From Robbsia andropogonis (GTDB lineage Bacteria > Pseudomonadota > Gammaproteobacteria > Burkholderiales > Burkholderiaceae), in assembly GCF_000970345.1 (NCBI RefSeq), contig NZ_LAQU01000023.1:21100-85099 (forward strand): a stretch of 64,000 bases of DNA. The letters are read 5' to 3'. The notes beneath the pieces are model-generated. The model was not told the DNA's origin, searched no databases, and worked only from the letters and a program-made list of their open reading frames with translations. Position 1 is the stretch's first letter; the number at the start of each line of letters is the position of its first letter. Positions 56,429 through 64,000 of the stretch are shown one piece after another. A program made the translations under genes and the position numbers.

Positions 56429-57307
56429 TCACTGCGCCTCTCGGATGGCCGCGACGGTGTTCGAAACGATTGCATCGACACCCAACTGACCCAATGCCGC
56501 GGTAGCACGACGCGGATCGCCGCCATACACACCATCTGCCGTCCCCGGCTTTGGCGCTGTTCGCATTGCCTCGGAGCGCACCATCGACGGCGCAACCGCC
56601 ATCTGCAACGCGGCGTCGGCCAACCCAGCATGGGTGCCGATCTCGTCGTCGCGGAAGCCCTTGGCACGGAGGATGGCATTAAATCCCTCGGAGCTTGTTT
56701 GATAATAGGTCTCCGGCACCAAAGCACGCGCCTTACCGCCCGCCCACTCGCGATTCAATTGCGCCACGACCTTGCGAACATCGCCTTGGTAACCGCCGTG
56801 ATCGCCGAGGAACACAATGCGCGTGAACCCATGCACCTTGAAGCTGTTCGCCGCGGCAACCAGCGTTTTCTCGAACACATCATCCGGCACCGTGATAGTC
56901 CCTGGAAACCGCATATGCGACGTCGGCGGCGCATAGCCGCCTTCCGGCACATAGGCAATCACCGGTGCGACCAGCGCATTACCCAACGTGCGCGCGATAC
57001 GCTCGGACAGTATCCCGACCCGTACGTCGTGCTTTCCAACGGCGATATACGGACCACTCTGTTCGGTACCACCGATTGGAATCAGTACCGTGGTCCGGCC
57101 AGCGCTCACCGCGTCGCGGATCTCGGGCCATGTCATTTGTTCGACCCGCACCTCGTCCGATCTCGCCGAAGCAGCCTGGCCGTTTGCTGCCCCGCCTCCG
57201 TTGGCGGACCGCGCGGGCTGCAAGGCACTACCTAACGCCAGCACGCACATCGCCACTACGGCGGGCAACCTTGAAATCTTTCTCACTTTTGCAGTCTTCT
57301 TCGACAC
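56429..57307 (-). CDS. exported creatininase-family amidohydrolase
   Basis: 292 residues. Unlike cytosolic creatininases it begins with a signal peptide (LPAVVAMCVLALGSALQPARSA). Conserved family residues are GGTEQSGPYIAVGKHDV (Glu, His, Asp metal ligands), EGGYAPPTSHMRFPGTI, VFLGDHGGYQ and EIGTHAGLADAAL. Reaction by family: hydrolysis of a cyclic amide (creatinine or a related lactam/amide). Export indicates a periplasmic or extracellular substrate. Confidence 0.85.
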   Translation of the reverse strand: MSKKTAKVRKISRLPAVVAMCVLALGSALQPARSANGGGAANGQAASARSDEVRVEQMTWPEIRDAVSAGRTTVLIPIGGTEQSGPYIAVGKHDVRVGILSERIARTLGNALVAPVIAYVPEGGYAPPTSHMRFPGTITVPDDVFEKTLVAAANSFKVHGFTRIVFLGDHGGYQGDVRKVVAQLNREWAGGKARALVPETYYQTSSEGFNAILRAKGFRDDEIGTHAGLADAALQMAVAPSMVRSEAMRTAPKPGTADGVYGGDPRRATAALGQLGVDAIVSNTVAAIREAQ

Positions 57308-57567
57308 GTTGCGCCCTCAAGTCGACGATCGTTCGAGCGAATATGCCGGACGCGTCGGATGTTGGTTCCTGCGCCGCAAGTCTATCGACTTAGTCGACAC
57401 AAGACAAATCGAACTCCCGGCCCCGATGCCGCCTGTCCGACGTCGTGACCTCGTGCATTATAGACACACGTGGCCACGCGCTTTTCCACAGTAGCTTCAT
57501 AGACAATCGTTGTGCAGGGCGTCGACGCATCTGATAATGCATGCCTTGATAGCGGGGAACGAAACCG

Positions 57568-57777
57568 ATGGACCCGGAAGACTTGCAACGCCTGGTGACG
57601 ACACGCATGCCATTTGGCAAATACAAGGATCGGGTAATAGCGGATCTACCTGGTGCTTATCTGGCGTGGTTCGGACGTGAGGGTTTCCCGCCCGGCCAGA
57701 TCGGCCGACTGCTCGCGCTGATGCACGAAATCGATCACAACAATCTGCGCACGTTGCTGCAACCGTTACGTCGCTAA
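57568..57777 (+). CDS. DUF3820-family small protein
   Basis: 69 residues with the DUF3820 pattern MPFGKYKDRVIADLPGAYLAWFGREGFP, followed by a helix (IGRLLALMHEIDHNNLRTLLQPL). The family is small, cytosolic and uncharacterised; the segment resembles part of exonuclease-like proteins. Start MDPEDLQRL fits homologous length. Alone, no operon partner. Confidence 0.85.
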   Translation: MDPEDLQRLVTTRMPFGKYKDRVIADLPGAYLAWFGREGFPPGQIGRLLALMHEIDHNNLRTLLQPLRR

Positions 57778-57794
57778 TCAATCAGGCTGCTGGC

Positions 57795-57817
57795 AAGGCG
57801 ACAAGGGCAATCGCCTT
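57795..57817 (+). terminator. hairpin after the DUF3820 gene
   Basis: AAGGCGA (57795-57801), nine-base loop, TCGCCTT (57811-57817): perfect 7-bp stem 18 bases after the stop, followed by TGTATT with a weak T content. Candidate terminator. Confidence 0.4.
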
Positions 57818-57931
57818 TGTATTGGCCGCCGCGAGCGCCGCCGCTGTTGCCGTGAAAAAACAGCTGCGACGGCTATCATGCGCGCCGCCGCCCCGACGCA
57901 CATTGCATGCGCCGCTAGTGCGATCCTGCGA

Positions 57932-59119
57932 TCATTCCTCGGACGTCACCGTCTTGACGGCGTCCCACTTGCCGCCTGTCACCTTGTATAAAGTGGTCTT
58001 CGCGTGGCGCAGGTCACCGTACTGGTTGAACGTGATATGTCCCAGCACGCTATCGAAGGACAATTTTGCGATGGCCGGTCCAAACACCTTCGGATCCGTG
58101 GAGTTCGCAGCCTTCATCCCTTCGATCACAACCCATGCTGATTGGTAGGCAAACACGGCATAGCCGACCGAATCCCCCTGGTACTTGGTACGGAATGCCG
58201 TCAGGAATTTCTGTCCTTCCGGCGTCTTGTTCAATTGCGCGCCTTGCTCGAAGGCGTACATCCCTTCCGCCGCGTCGCCAGCCAGCGTCAGGAACTTCGC
58301 ATTCGCAAAGCTCGCACCTGCCATCAATGCGCCCTTGTAGCCCAATTGGCGGGCTTGCTTGACGAACATCGAACCCTGTGGCGCAAGGCCTGCAAAGAAG
58401 ATCAAATCGGCGCGTTTACCTTTCAGCGACGTCAAGACCGCACGGAAGTCAACATCCTGGTCACCGATATACTCATGCGCCACCATGTTGCCGCCATCGG
58501 CCTTCACGGCTTTCTCAAACTCCTCGGCAAGACCTTGACCATAGGCGGTACGGTCATCGACCACCGCAATGCGCTTTAAATGCAGTTCTTTCACCGCATA
58601 ATCGGAAGCCGCGGTCGCAACGGTGTTGTCGGTACCGTACGGGCGATACAGTAGCTTATACCCATGCTTCGAAATGCCGGGATTGGATGCCGACGGGACG
58701 ATTTCAGGGATACCAGCCTTATCATAGTAGGACGACGCGGCAATCGTTGGACCGGAGCCATAATGGCCAACCACCGCTACCACCTTCTGGTCGACAAGAC
58801 GATTGGCGCCTTGCACAGCAACACGCGGATCACCCTGGTCATCCTGCGCAATCAGTTCGAACGTAATCGTCTTGCCGCCGATAACCAGATGCTGCGCGTT
58901 TGCTTCATCCAGCGCCAATTGAGCACCCTGCTCCTGATCCTTGCCGTAGTTCGCCAACGGCCCAGTCAACGGCCCGTTGTATCCGATCTTCACGGTCTCG
59001 GTACTTTGCGCATGGGCCGTCATCGGCAGTGCAGTACCCGCTACCCAGGCCAACAGCGCGACGGACACGGTCCGACGCGCGCGCCGTCCCATGCTCGTGC
59101 AGCGTGCCATTACGCTCAT
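57932..59119 (-). CDS. branched-chain amino-acid-type ABC substrate-binding protein
   Basis: About 395 residues from MSVMARCTSMG (ribosome site GGAGT seven bases upstream); ATG at 59155 with GGAG is also possible. Signal peptide RRTVSVALLAWVAGTALPMTAHAQ. Periplasmic LivJ/LivK-type type I binding protein: VKIGYNGPLTGPLANYGKDQEQGAQLALDEAN, VAVVGHYGSGPTIAASSYYDKAGIPEIVPSASNPG, YGQGLAEEFEKAV, ADLIFFAGLAPQGSMFVKQARQLG. It captures leucine-type or other amino acids for an ABC importer. No permease or ATPase gene is adjacent, so it is an orphan. Confidence 0.9.
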   Translation of the reverse strand: MSVMARCTSMGRRARRTVSVALLAWVAGTALPMTAHAQSTETVKIGYNGPLTGPLANYGKDQEQGAQLALDEANAQHLVIGGKTITFELIAQDDQGDPRVAVQGANRLVDQKVVAVVGHYGSGPTIAASSYYDKAGIPEIVPSASNPGISKHGYKLLYRPYGTDNTVATAASDYAVKELHLKRIAVVDDRTAYGQGLAEEFEKAVKADGGNMVAHEYIGDQDVDFRAVLTSLKGKRADLIFFAGLAPQGSMFVKQARQLGYKGALMAGASFANAKFLTLAGDAAEGMYAFEQGAQLNKTPEGQKFLTAFRTKYQGDSVGYAVFAYQSAWVVIEGMKAANSTDPKVFGPAIAKLSFDSVLGHITFNQYGDLRHAKTTLYKVTGGKWDAVKTVTSEE

Positions 59120-59155
59120 CGCCTGACTCCGTTCCATCTCATCCCGTGCTTCCAT

Positions 59156-59533
59156 GCAATACTCCAGACCAAGTGTGATAAGGCTAGGGCGAAGGACGCC
59201 TGTCTATACGCAACAATGTCACGCCGTCCAGCAGATGCCTGAATCTTCAGGCCTGCCGGACAGCAAACGATAAGGCTGTTAATGACTCCGATCACGCCGC
59301 CCGCATCAGACAATATGCTTTCAATATTCTTATAACAATGTCTGTCAAATTTACGTGTGGCGAACATCGCCTAACGTATGCCCATCCGCATCGACCGCGC
59401 CGAACTTTGTAGCGATCTACCACCTTCGCAGGGTTTGCATCTAGGTTGATCGGCCAAATGTCACGGGCGATCATCCCGCATCCACGCTATCTCGGCTGTC
59501 GCGTGACTGTCCGTCGCCAGCAACCAAATCGCG
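59156..59533. other. intergenic region before pxpA
   Basis: About 380 bases between divergent genes, holding at least the promoters of both. Nothing else recognisable apart from the inverted repeat immediately after it (59534-59570). Confidence 0.4.
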
Positions 59534-59570
59534 TTTTTTGATCATCGTGAAAATTTGTCTGATCAAAAAA
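59534..59570. promoter_or_regulatory. pxpA: perfect 11-bp inverted repeat, candidate operator of pxpA
   Basis: TTTTTTGATCA (59534-59544), 15 bases, TGATCAAAAAA (59560-59570). The two TGATCA cores are 21 bases apart (two helical turns). T-runs precede rather than follow the arms, so it is not a terminator. It ends 46 bases before the ATG at 59617, a typical repressor or activator position. Confidence 0.6.
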
Positions 59571-59616
59571 AGACTTACAGTATGCAATTTGAATAGACAA
59601 CCCAGTGAGTAGCGGA

Positions 59617-60381
59617 ATGAAGCAGATCGACATCAACTCGGATATGGGAGAGGGTTTTGGCATCTATCGTGTTGGAGACGACGCCGCGATGCTGGACATT
59701 GCCACCACGGCCAACCTGGCTTGCGGCTATCATGCAGGCGATCCGTCGATCATGACGGCTATTTGCCGCACTGCGAAAATCAAGGGGGTGGCAGTTGGCG
59801 CGCATCCAGGCTATCCCGACCTATGGGGTTTTGGCCGGCGCAATATGCCATTCACGAAGGACGAGACGATGGCATTGCTTGCCTACCAGATCGGCGCATG
59901 CGACGCGATAGCGCGATCCGTGGGGTACCAGATGACGCACGTGAAAACGCACGGCGCGGTGGGTCATGTGATCGCCAATGATCCGGAAATGGCGGAAGCG
60001 TTCGCGCTGACGGTGCGGCGCATCAATCCCGAATTACGCATTGCGGTGATGTCCTGCACATTGCTAGAAGACGCAGTCGTGGCGGCGGGCTTGCCGATTT
60101 TGCGGGAGTTGTACGCGGATCGAGCCTATCTGGATGATGGCAGGCTGATGCCGCGCAACCGCGCAGGCGCGGTGATCCATGACGCGGAAGACAGTGCTCG
60201 TCGCGCGGTCGCAATGCTCGAAGCCGGTGGCATCATCACCGAATCCGGCAAGATCTTGCCTGTGGCAGCGGATTCGATCTGCATTCACGGCGATACCCCG
60301 GGCGCACTGGATATGGCCCGCGCGGTCAAGGCGCGGGTGATCGAGGCCGGCTGGAAAGTGCGGCCATACACCGCGGCCTGA
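59617..60381 (+). CDS. pxpA: 5-oxoprolinase subunit A (LamB/YcsF family)
   Basis: 254 residues from MKQIDINSDMGEGFG, the standard family start; a GTG four codons earlier is in frame. Conserved: INSDMGEGFGIYRVGDDAAMLDIATTANLACGYHAGDP, VGAHPGYPDLWGFGRRNM, THVKTHGAVGH, EAFADRAYLDD-type block (ELYADRAYLDDGRLMPR), ICIHGDTPGALDMA. Known: part of the ATP-dependent PxpABC complex hydrolysing 5-oxoproline to glutamate. pxpB and pxpC are not adjacent, which is unusual. Confidence 0.92.
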   Translation: MKQIDINSDMGEGFGIYRVGDDAAMLDIATTANLACGYHAGDPSIMTAICRTAKIKGVAVGAHPGYPDLWGFGRRNMPFTKDETMALLAYQIGACDAIARSVGYQMTHVKTHGAVGHVIANDPEMAEAFALTVRRINPELRIAVMSCTLLEDAVVAAGLPILRELYADRAYLDDGRLMPRNRAGAVIHDAEDSARRAVAMLEAGGIITESGKILPVAADSICIHGDTPGALDMARAVKARVIEAGWKVRPYTAA

Positions 60382-60651
60382 AAGACTCCCGAGCCGCGCA
60401 ATGGCCCACTTCGCCCGACTGGCTAACGTCACCCGCCACTGCTTCGTCCCCACTATTTTGGAACAGCCGTTTCCGATGCTGCACGCATCAGACGTAAAAA
60501 CCACGTAACGAGGCCAATTTGGGGACTGGAAAGACTCGTTTAGCGCGCTTTACCGCCGCTGTCCGCACCAAACTTGACGCCTCGCCGTACCGTGGCGCAC
60601 GATCCTTACGCACGCGTGAAGCGTCCTCTTACCGTAACATTCCCTTTTGTC

Positions 60652-61149
60652 ATGAAAACGCTTGCTGTCGAACCACTCACCCGCGACGTCTTCGCACCCT
60701 TCGGCGATGTCATCGCATTGGAAGGGGCGCGCCAGATTCCCATTAATCTGGGTACGACCATCCGTTTTCACGACCTCGCGAAAGTCGATGTCGAAGAGGC
60801 GGGTGGCCGTACCGCCATCAACCTATTCCGTGGCCAGCCCCGGACCTTGCCCTTCGAGATAAAGATGATGGAGCGTCATCCCCTCGGCAGTCAGGCATTC
60901 ATTCCCTTGACCAAGGCGCGCTACCTGGTCGTGGTCGCACCGGCCGGCCCCCTCGATCCGTCGCGGATCCGCGCTTTTGCCAGCAGTGGCTGGCAAGGAG
61001 TGAACTATGCGAAGGGAGTCTGGCACCATCCGCTGCTGGCACTTCCGGGAACCACGGACTTCATCGTCGTTGACCGGGTTGGCGATGGCTTGAACCTGAA
61101 CGAACAGGATTTGGATGTGCCGATATGGGTAACGATGCCTGACGCTTGA
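60652..61149 (+). CDS. allA: ureidoglycolate lyase
   Basis: 165 residues from [21 protein letters not shown], the family start; upstream codons to 60574 are not conserved. Cupin-type fold. Family blocks: [82 protein letters not shown]. Reaction: (S)-ureidoglycolate to glyoxylate plus urea, in purine degradation. The urea produced would feed the urease encoded 14 kb upstream. Other allantoin genes are not in the window. Confidence 0.9.
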   Translation: MKTLAVEPLTRDVFAPFGDVIALEGARQIPINLGTTIRFHDLAKVDVEEAGGRTAINLFRGQPRTLPFEIKMMERHPLGSQAFIPLTKARYLVVVAPAGPLDPSRIRAFASSGWQGVNYAKGVWHHPLLALPGTTDFIVVDRVGDGLNLNEQDLDVPIWVTMPDA

Positions 61150-61221
61150 TCGGCCGAAATCCAGGGAATCGGCTGAAATTCAAGATAAACTGCCCATACA
61201 TCCATCCGTCGTTGAACCGTG

Positions 61222-63222
61222 ATGTCTGTCTCTGCCCACGCCACACCCGCACCAGCCTTTCCTGATGAAGATGCACGCGTCGCGCTGCTACAACGCCTGA
61301 ATCTGCTGGACACGCCGCCCGAGGAGACGTTTGATCGCGTGACGCGGTTGGCGTCGATCATTGCCGGCACCCCCATGGCAATGGTGACCCTGGTCGACAA
61401 CGAACGTCAGTGGTTCAAGTCCAGCGTTGGCATAGAATCAAAGCACACGCCGCGCGATATCGGGTTCTGTCCCCACGCGATGGTCAGCGATGACCTGTTC
61501 GTGGTGCCCGATGCCGAAAATGACCCGCGGTTCCAGCACAATCCGCTCGTTACCGACAGCCCGCATATTCGCTTCTACGCCGGCATGCCATTGCGTTCAT
61601 CGCAAGGGCATGCGCTGGGCACCCTGTGCGTCATCGACACCAAGGCTCGACAACTGACGTCCGAACAGGAAGAAGCGTTACGAGACCTTGCCGCGATTGT
61701 CCGGCGGGAATTGCTGCAGCGCGAGGCCACGGTGATGTCACAGTCGATGCAACGCGCCGAGGGTCGTGCGCTGGAAGAATCGAGCGCAGTTCTGCACGCC
61801 ACGTTTCACCAGGCAGCGGTCGGGATGGTCGTGCTAGGAATGGATGGACGTCTGCAGCAATTAAATCAGCGCTTTGCATCGATGCTCGGCTATACGGTAG
61901 AGCAGTTGCAAGGCAAGCATTTCAGTGAATTCACGGATGCCGACGACGTTGCATTGGCGGCGGCGGATACGGCCCGCATGCAGAGCGGCGCCATCAGTTC
62001 ATATTCACGTGAACGGCGCTATCGCCGGCGCAATGGCGAATATGTCTGGGTCAATGTGACGGTTGCGTTGGCCCGCACGTCGGATACGCAACCGCTGCAC
62101 TATATCTCCGTCGTCGAAGACATTTCGGAACGCAAACGAAGTGACGATGCCCTGGCGGAACTACGCGCGGAACTGGAAGCGCGTGTGGAGCAACGTACGG
62201 CCGAATTGAAAGCGGTAAACACCGACCTTGCCCATGTCGTAGCCGAACGCGATCGGACGATTGCGGCACGACGACTGATCGAGGAGGCGTTGCGCACCAG
62301 TCGTGAAACATTGCAGACGATCACGGACAATCTGCCGGTTCTGATCGGTGATATCGATGTGGATCTCCGTTATCGATTCACCAACGCCACATATGGCGAG
62401 GTCTTCCACTGCGACGCCTCGCAGTTGCCGGGACGACGTGTCGCGGACGTCGTCCGGCCGGACCTGATGGCCCGGCTCGCCCCGATGTTAGAGCGCGTGC
62501 TGGCCGGGGAACGCGTCGTTAACGAGAACGTCGTCTATGACGAGGCCTCCGGCCGTGTATGGAGCGCGACCTACATCCCCCACTATAAACACGACGTGAT
62601 CAACGGCTTCTATGTCGTCAGCTATGACGTAACCGAACGCAAACGCCTCGAGTCGTCGCTGACGGAGCAGGCATTGCAAGACCCATTGACGCTGTTGCCA
62701 AACCGTCGTGCCTTACTTGCACATGTCAGCGATGCTATCGCTGACAGTGCACCACTGGCCATCCTGTTTCTCGACCTTGACGGCTTCAAACGCGTCAACG
62801 ATCTTTACGGACACGAGAGCGGCGATGTGCTGTTGACAAGAGTGGCCGACCGATTGCGCGCGACGGTACGCGCCAGTGACGTGGTTTCCAGGTTGGCAGG
62901 CGATGAATTCGTGCTGGTGCTACATGCGTTAAACACGCACCACCTCGTCGCCGCCGATGCGCGACGCGTGGCAAGCGGTCTGATCGAAGCGCTGAATGTG
63001 CCGGTCGATATCGGCACGCACCAAGTGCGCATTGGTGCAAGCATCGGCATTGCCTATTACACCGGGCGACCTACGCGCCCGATCACGGCGAAAGGCTTAC
63101 TCACCTGCGCCGACCTAGCCATGTACGAGGCGAAAGCGTCGGGCAAAAACACCGTTCGCCTGGCAAACGAAGATCGTGTGCTCGCCCACGCGCCGCGCAC
63201 GCATGACGAGACGGCAGGTTGA
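61222..63222 (+). CDS. GAF-PAS-PAS-GGDEF diguanylate cyclase
   Basis: About 666 residues, cytosolic. GAF domain (residues 20-170, PMAMVTLVDNERQWFKSSVG ... IGFCPHAMV ... FYAGMPLRSSQGHALGTLCVID), a PAS domain (190-300, RERRYRRRNGEYVWVNVTVAL), coiled coil, second PAS (355-465), and a GGDEF domain with LQDPLTLLPNRRALLAH and active-site AGDEF. The inhibitory motif RxxD is intact (RASD, five residues before the active site). Produces c-di-GMP in response to an unknown small ligand. An ATG at 61222 follows an in-frame GTG at 61219. Confidence 0.9.
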   Translation: MSVSAHATPAPAFPDEDARVALLQRLNLLDTPPEETFDRVTRLASIIAGTPMAMVTLVDNERQWFKSSVGIESKHTPRDIGFCPHAMVSDDLFVVPDAENDPRFQHNPLVTDSPHIRFYAGMPLRSSQGHALGTLCVIDTKARQLTSEQEEALRDLAAIVRRELLQREATVMSQSMQRAEGRALEESSAVLHATFHQAAVGMVVLGMDGRLQQLNQRFASMLGYTVEQLQGKHFSEFTDADDVALAAADTARMQSGAISSYSRERRYRRRNGEYVWVNVTVALARTSDTQPLHYISVVEDISERKRSDDALAELRAELEARVEQRTAELKAVNTDLAHVVAERDRTIAARRLIEEALRTSRETLQTITDNLPVLIGDIDVDLRYRFTNATYGEVFHCDASQLPGRRVADVVRPDLMARLAPMLERVLAGERVVNENVVYDEASGRVWSATYIPHYKHDVINGFYVVSYDVTERKRLESSLTEQALQDPLTLLPNRRALLAHVSDAIADSAPLAILFLDLDGFKRVNDLYGHESGDVLLTRVADRLRATVRASDVVSRLAGDEFVLVLHALNTHHLVAADARRVASGLIEALNVPVDIGTHQVRIGASIGIAYYTGRPTRPITAKGLLTCADLAMYEAKASGKNTVRLANEDRVLAHAPRTHDETAG

Positions 63223-63269
63223 ACCTCGTCATGTGCCCGATTGCGCGACGCTGCGCGTGTTGGCCACCC

Positions 63270-64000
63270 TCAACCCAGCGTTCGGGCCGTAACACCCAGG
63301 TCTCGCCAGTGCTCCGGATGGCAGGTGAATAGAAGAATCTGGTGCCGCGTTCCGGCATCGAACAACGCTCGCTTCATCTGCGCGAGGCGTATCTCGTCGC
63401 TGTGTACCAATGCATCGTCCAGCATCAGCAAGGTCGGATGCCCGGCCTCCCGCAACAAGTCGGCGTAGGCAAGGCGCGTGAGAACACCTAATTGCTCGCG
63501 CGCGCCGAAACTCAATGCGTCGACATCGGCCTGCTCGTCACCCGCACCCGGTGGTACCCCGCTGGCGTCGCCGACTGCGTCACCGATATGACGATATCGT
63601 TCCCGCACCAATGTCACGGGTTGCATTTGCGCATCCAGCATTAATGCCGCGCCTGGGAACAGCAATGACAGGTAATGCTGAAGATAACGTTGCAATGGCG
63701 CCTGCAACCGCTGTACCAATGCCCTCTGTTTGTCGCGGAGCAACATCAGCAAATAATCGAGCGCCGATGCCCGCCGCCGCATCTCGTCGCGGCGACGTTC
63801 CGCCTCGGCCAAGGCCCGTGCAACATCGGCGGCCAACTCATCAAGCCCCTGTGCACCCGCAGCCTCCAGCGATACTTCCAATTTCAGCAGCGCCTTGCCT
63901 CGCGCATCGTGTTGCAGAGCGTGTTGCTCCGCACTGCGCGCGAAACGCGCGATATCCTGGCGCAGAATGTCCGGCCGCGCCTGCGCGATTTCACGCTCCT
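63270..64000 (-). CDS. AAA/SMC-like ATPase, YhaN type, C-terminal part
   Basis: At least 243 residues; the frame stays open to the window edge, so the N-terminus is missing. Coiled-coil residues (AEAERRRDEMRRRASALDYLLML) precede the C-terminal ATPase half with the signature LSFGAREQLGVLTRLAYADLL and Walker B LLMLDDALVHSD, followed by the switch region ILLFTCHPEHW. This layout matches the YhaN/RecF/Rad50-like DNA-repair family. The partner gene of yhaO/sbcD type would lie beyond the edge. Confidence 0.85.
   Translation of the reverse strand, partial: EREIAQARPDILRQDIARFARSAEQHALQHDARGKALLKLEVSLEAAGAQGLDELAADVARALAEAERRRDEMRRRASALDYLLMLLRDKQRALVQRLQAPLQRYLQHYLSLLFPGAALMLDAQMQPVTLVRERYRHIGDAVGDASGVPPGAGDEQADVDALSFGAREQLGVLTRLAYADLLREAGHPTLLMLDDALVHSDEIRLAQMKRALFDAGTRHQILLFTCHPEHWRDLGVTARTLG

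Noticed and set aside
59534..59570. Rho-independent terminator
   Set aside because: The T-run precedes the stem on both strands, which is the wrong order.
1..64000. tRNA, rRNA, insertion sequence or prophage
   Set aside because: No tRNA-like cloverleaf, rRNA segment, transposase or phage structural gene was recognised apart from the VgrG spike, which is T6SS-type.

Overview
The window reads as a high-GC betaproteobacterial chromosome segment, most likely Burkholderiaceae (Burkholderia sensu lato) and probably plant-associated. This is inference from gene content: an OmpC-type porin, a complete Wsp surface-sensing operon, a hopanoid-type sugar epimerase, an FMN-riboswitch-controlled type-2 lumazine synthase, a ureDABCEFG cluster, and a HrpG/HrpX-type pair of type III secretion regulators. 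No species was assigned by search. No tRNA, rRNA, CRISPR array or insertion sequence was seen.

Layout. 0.1-5.4 kb: an EF-hand-like membrane protein, a small unknown protein, and a lipoprotein/MFS pair. 6-8.6 kb: a heptosyltransferase and a porin. 8.65-18.4 kb: wspA-B-C-D-E-F-R on the minus strand, almost without gaps. WspE carries a long Asp-Ala repeat encoded by a GCATCG microsatellite, and WspR has lost the arginine of its c-di-GMP inhibitory site. 18.7-23.2 kb: an HpnA-like epimerase, a His-rich Zur-type regulator, an MFS transporter broken by a one-base frameshift, and ribH under an FMN riboswitch. 23.6-30.1 kb: an orphan type VI secretion module, vgrG followed by a peptidoglycan-hydrolase-like effector and then a small exported protein that may be its immunity partner, the last sitting in AT-rich DNA. 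30.6-34.3 kb: an aldo/keto reductase, an RpiR-type regulator, a lipoprotein and a NYN-domain nuclease.

34.5-39.1 kb holds a leucine-rich-repeat protein (effector candidate), a HrpG-like regulator and a convergent HrpX/HrpB-like AraC activator. Two sequences matching the plant-inducible-promoter (PIP/hrpII) consensus TTCGB-N15-TTCGB lie between the LRR gene and hrpG, one on each strand. 39.5-41.4 kb: HutD/Ves and a YcgR/PilZ protein. 41.6-47.6 kb: the urease operon with an extremely His-rich UreE. 47.6-57.3 kb: a lipoprotein, an FMN-dependent alpha-hydroxyacid dehydrogenase, a VOC protein divergent from a LysR regulator, a single-domain response regulator, a SulP transporter, and an exported beta-propeller/creatininase-family pair. 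57.6-64 kb: a DUF3820 protein, a LivK-type binding protein, PxpA, AllA, a GAF-PAS-PAS-GGDEF cyclase and the C-terminal part of an SMC/YhaN-like ATPase that runs off the edge.

Three themes connect the window: c-di-GMP signalling (WspR, PilZ protein, GAF-PAS cyclase), host or competitor interaction (Hrp regulators, LRR protein, T6SS module), and nitrogen salvage (urease, AllA which releases urea, PxpA, HutD, creatininase family).
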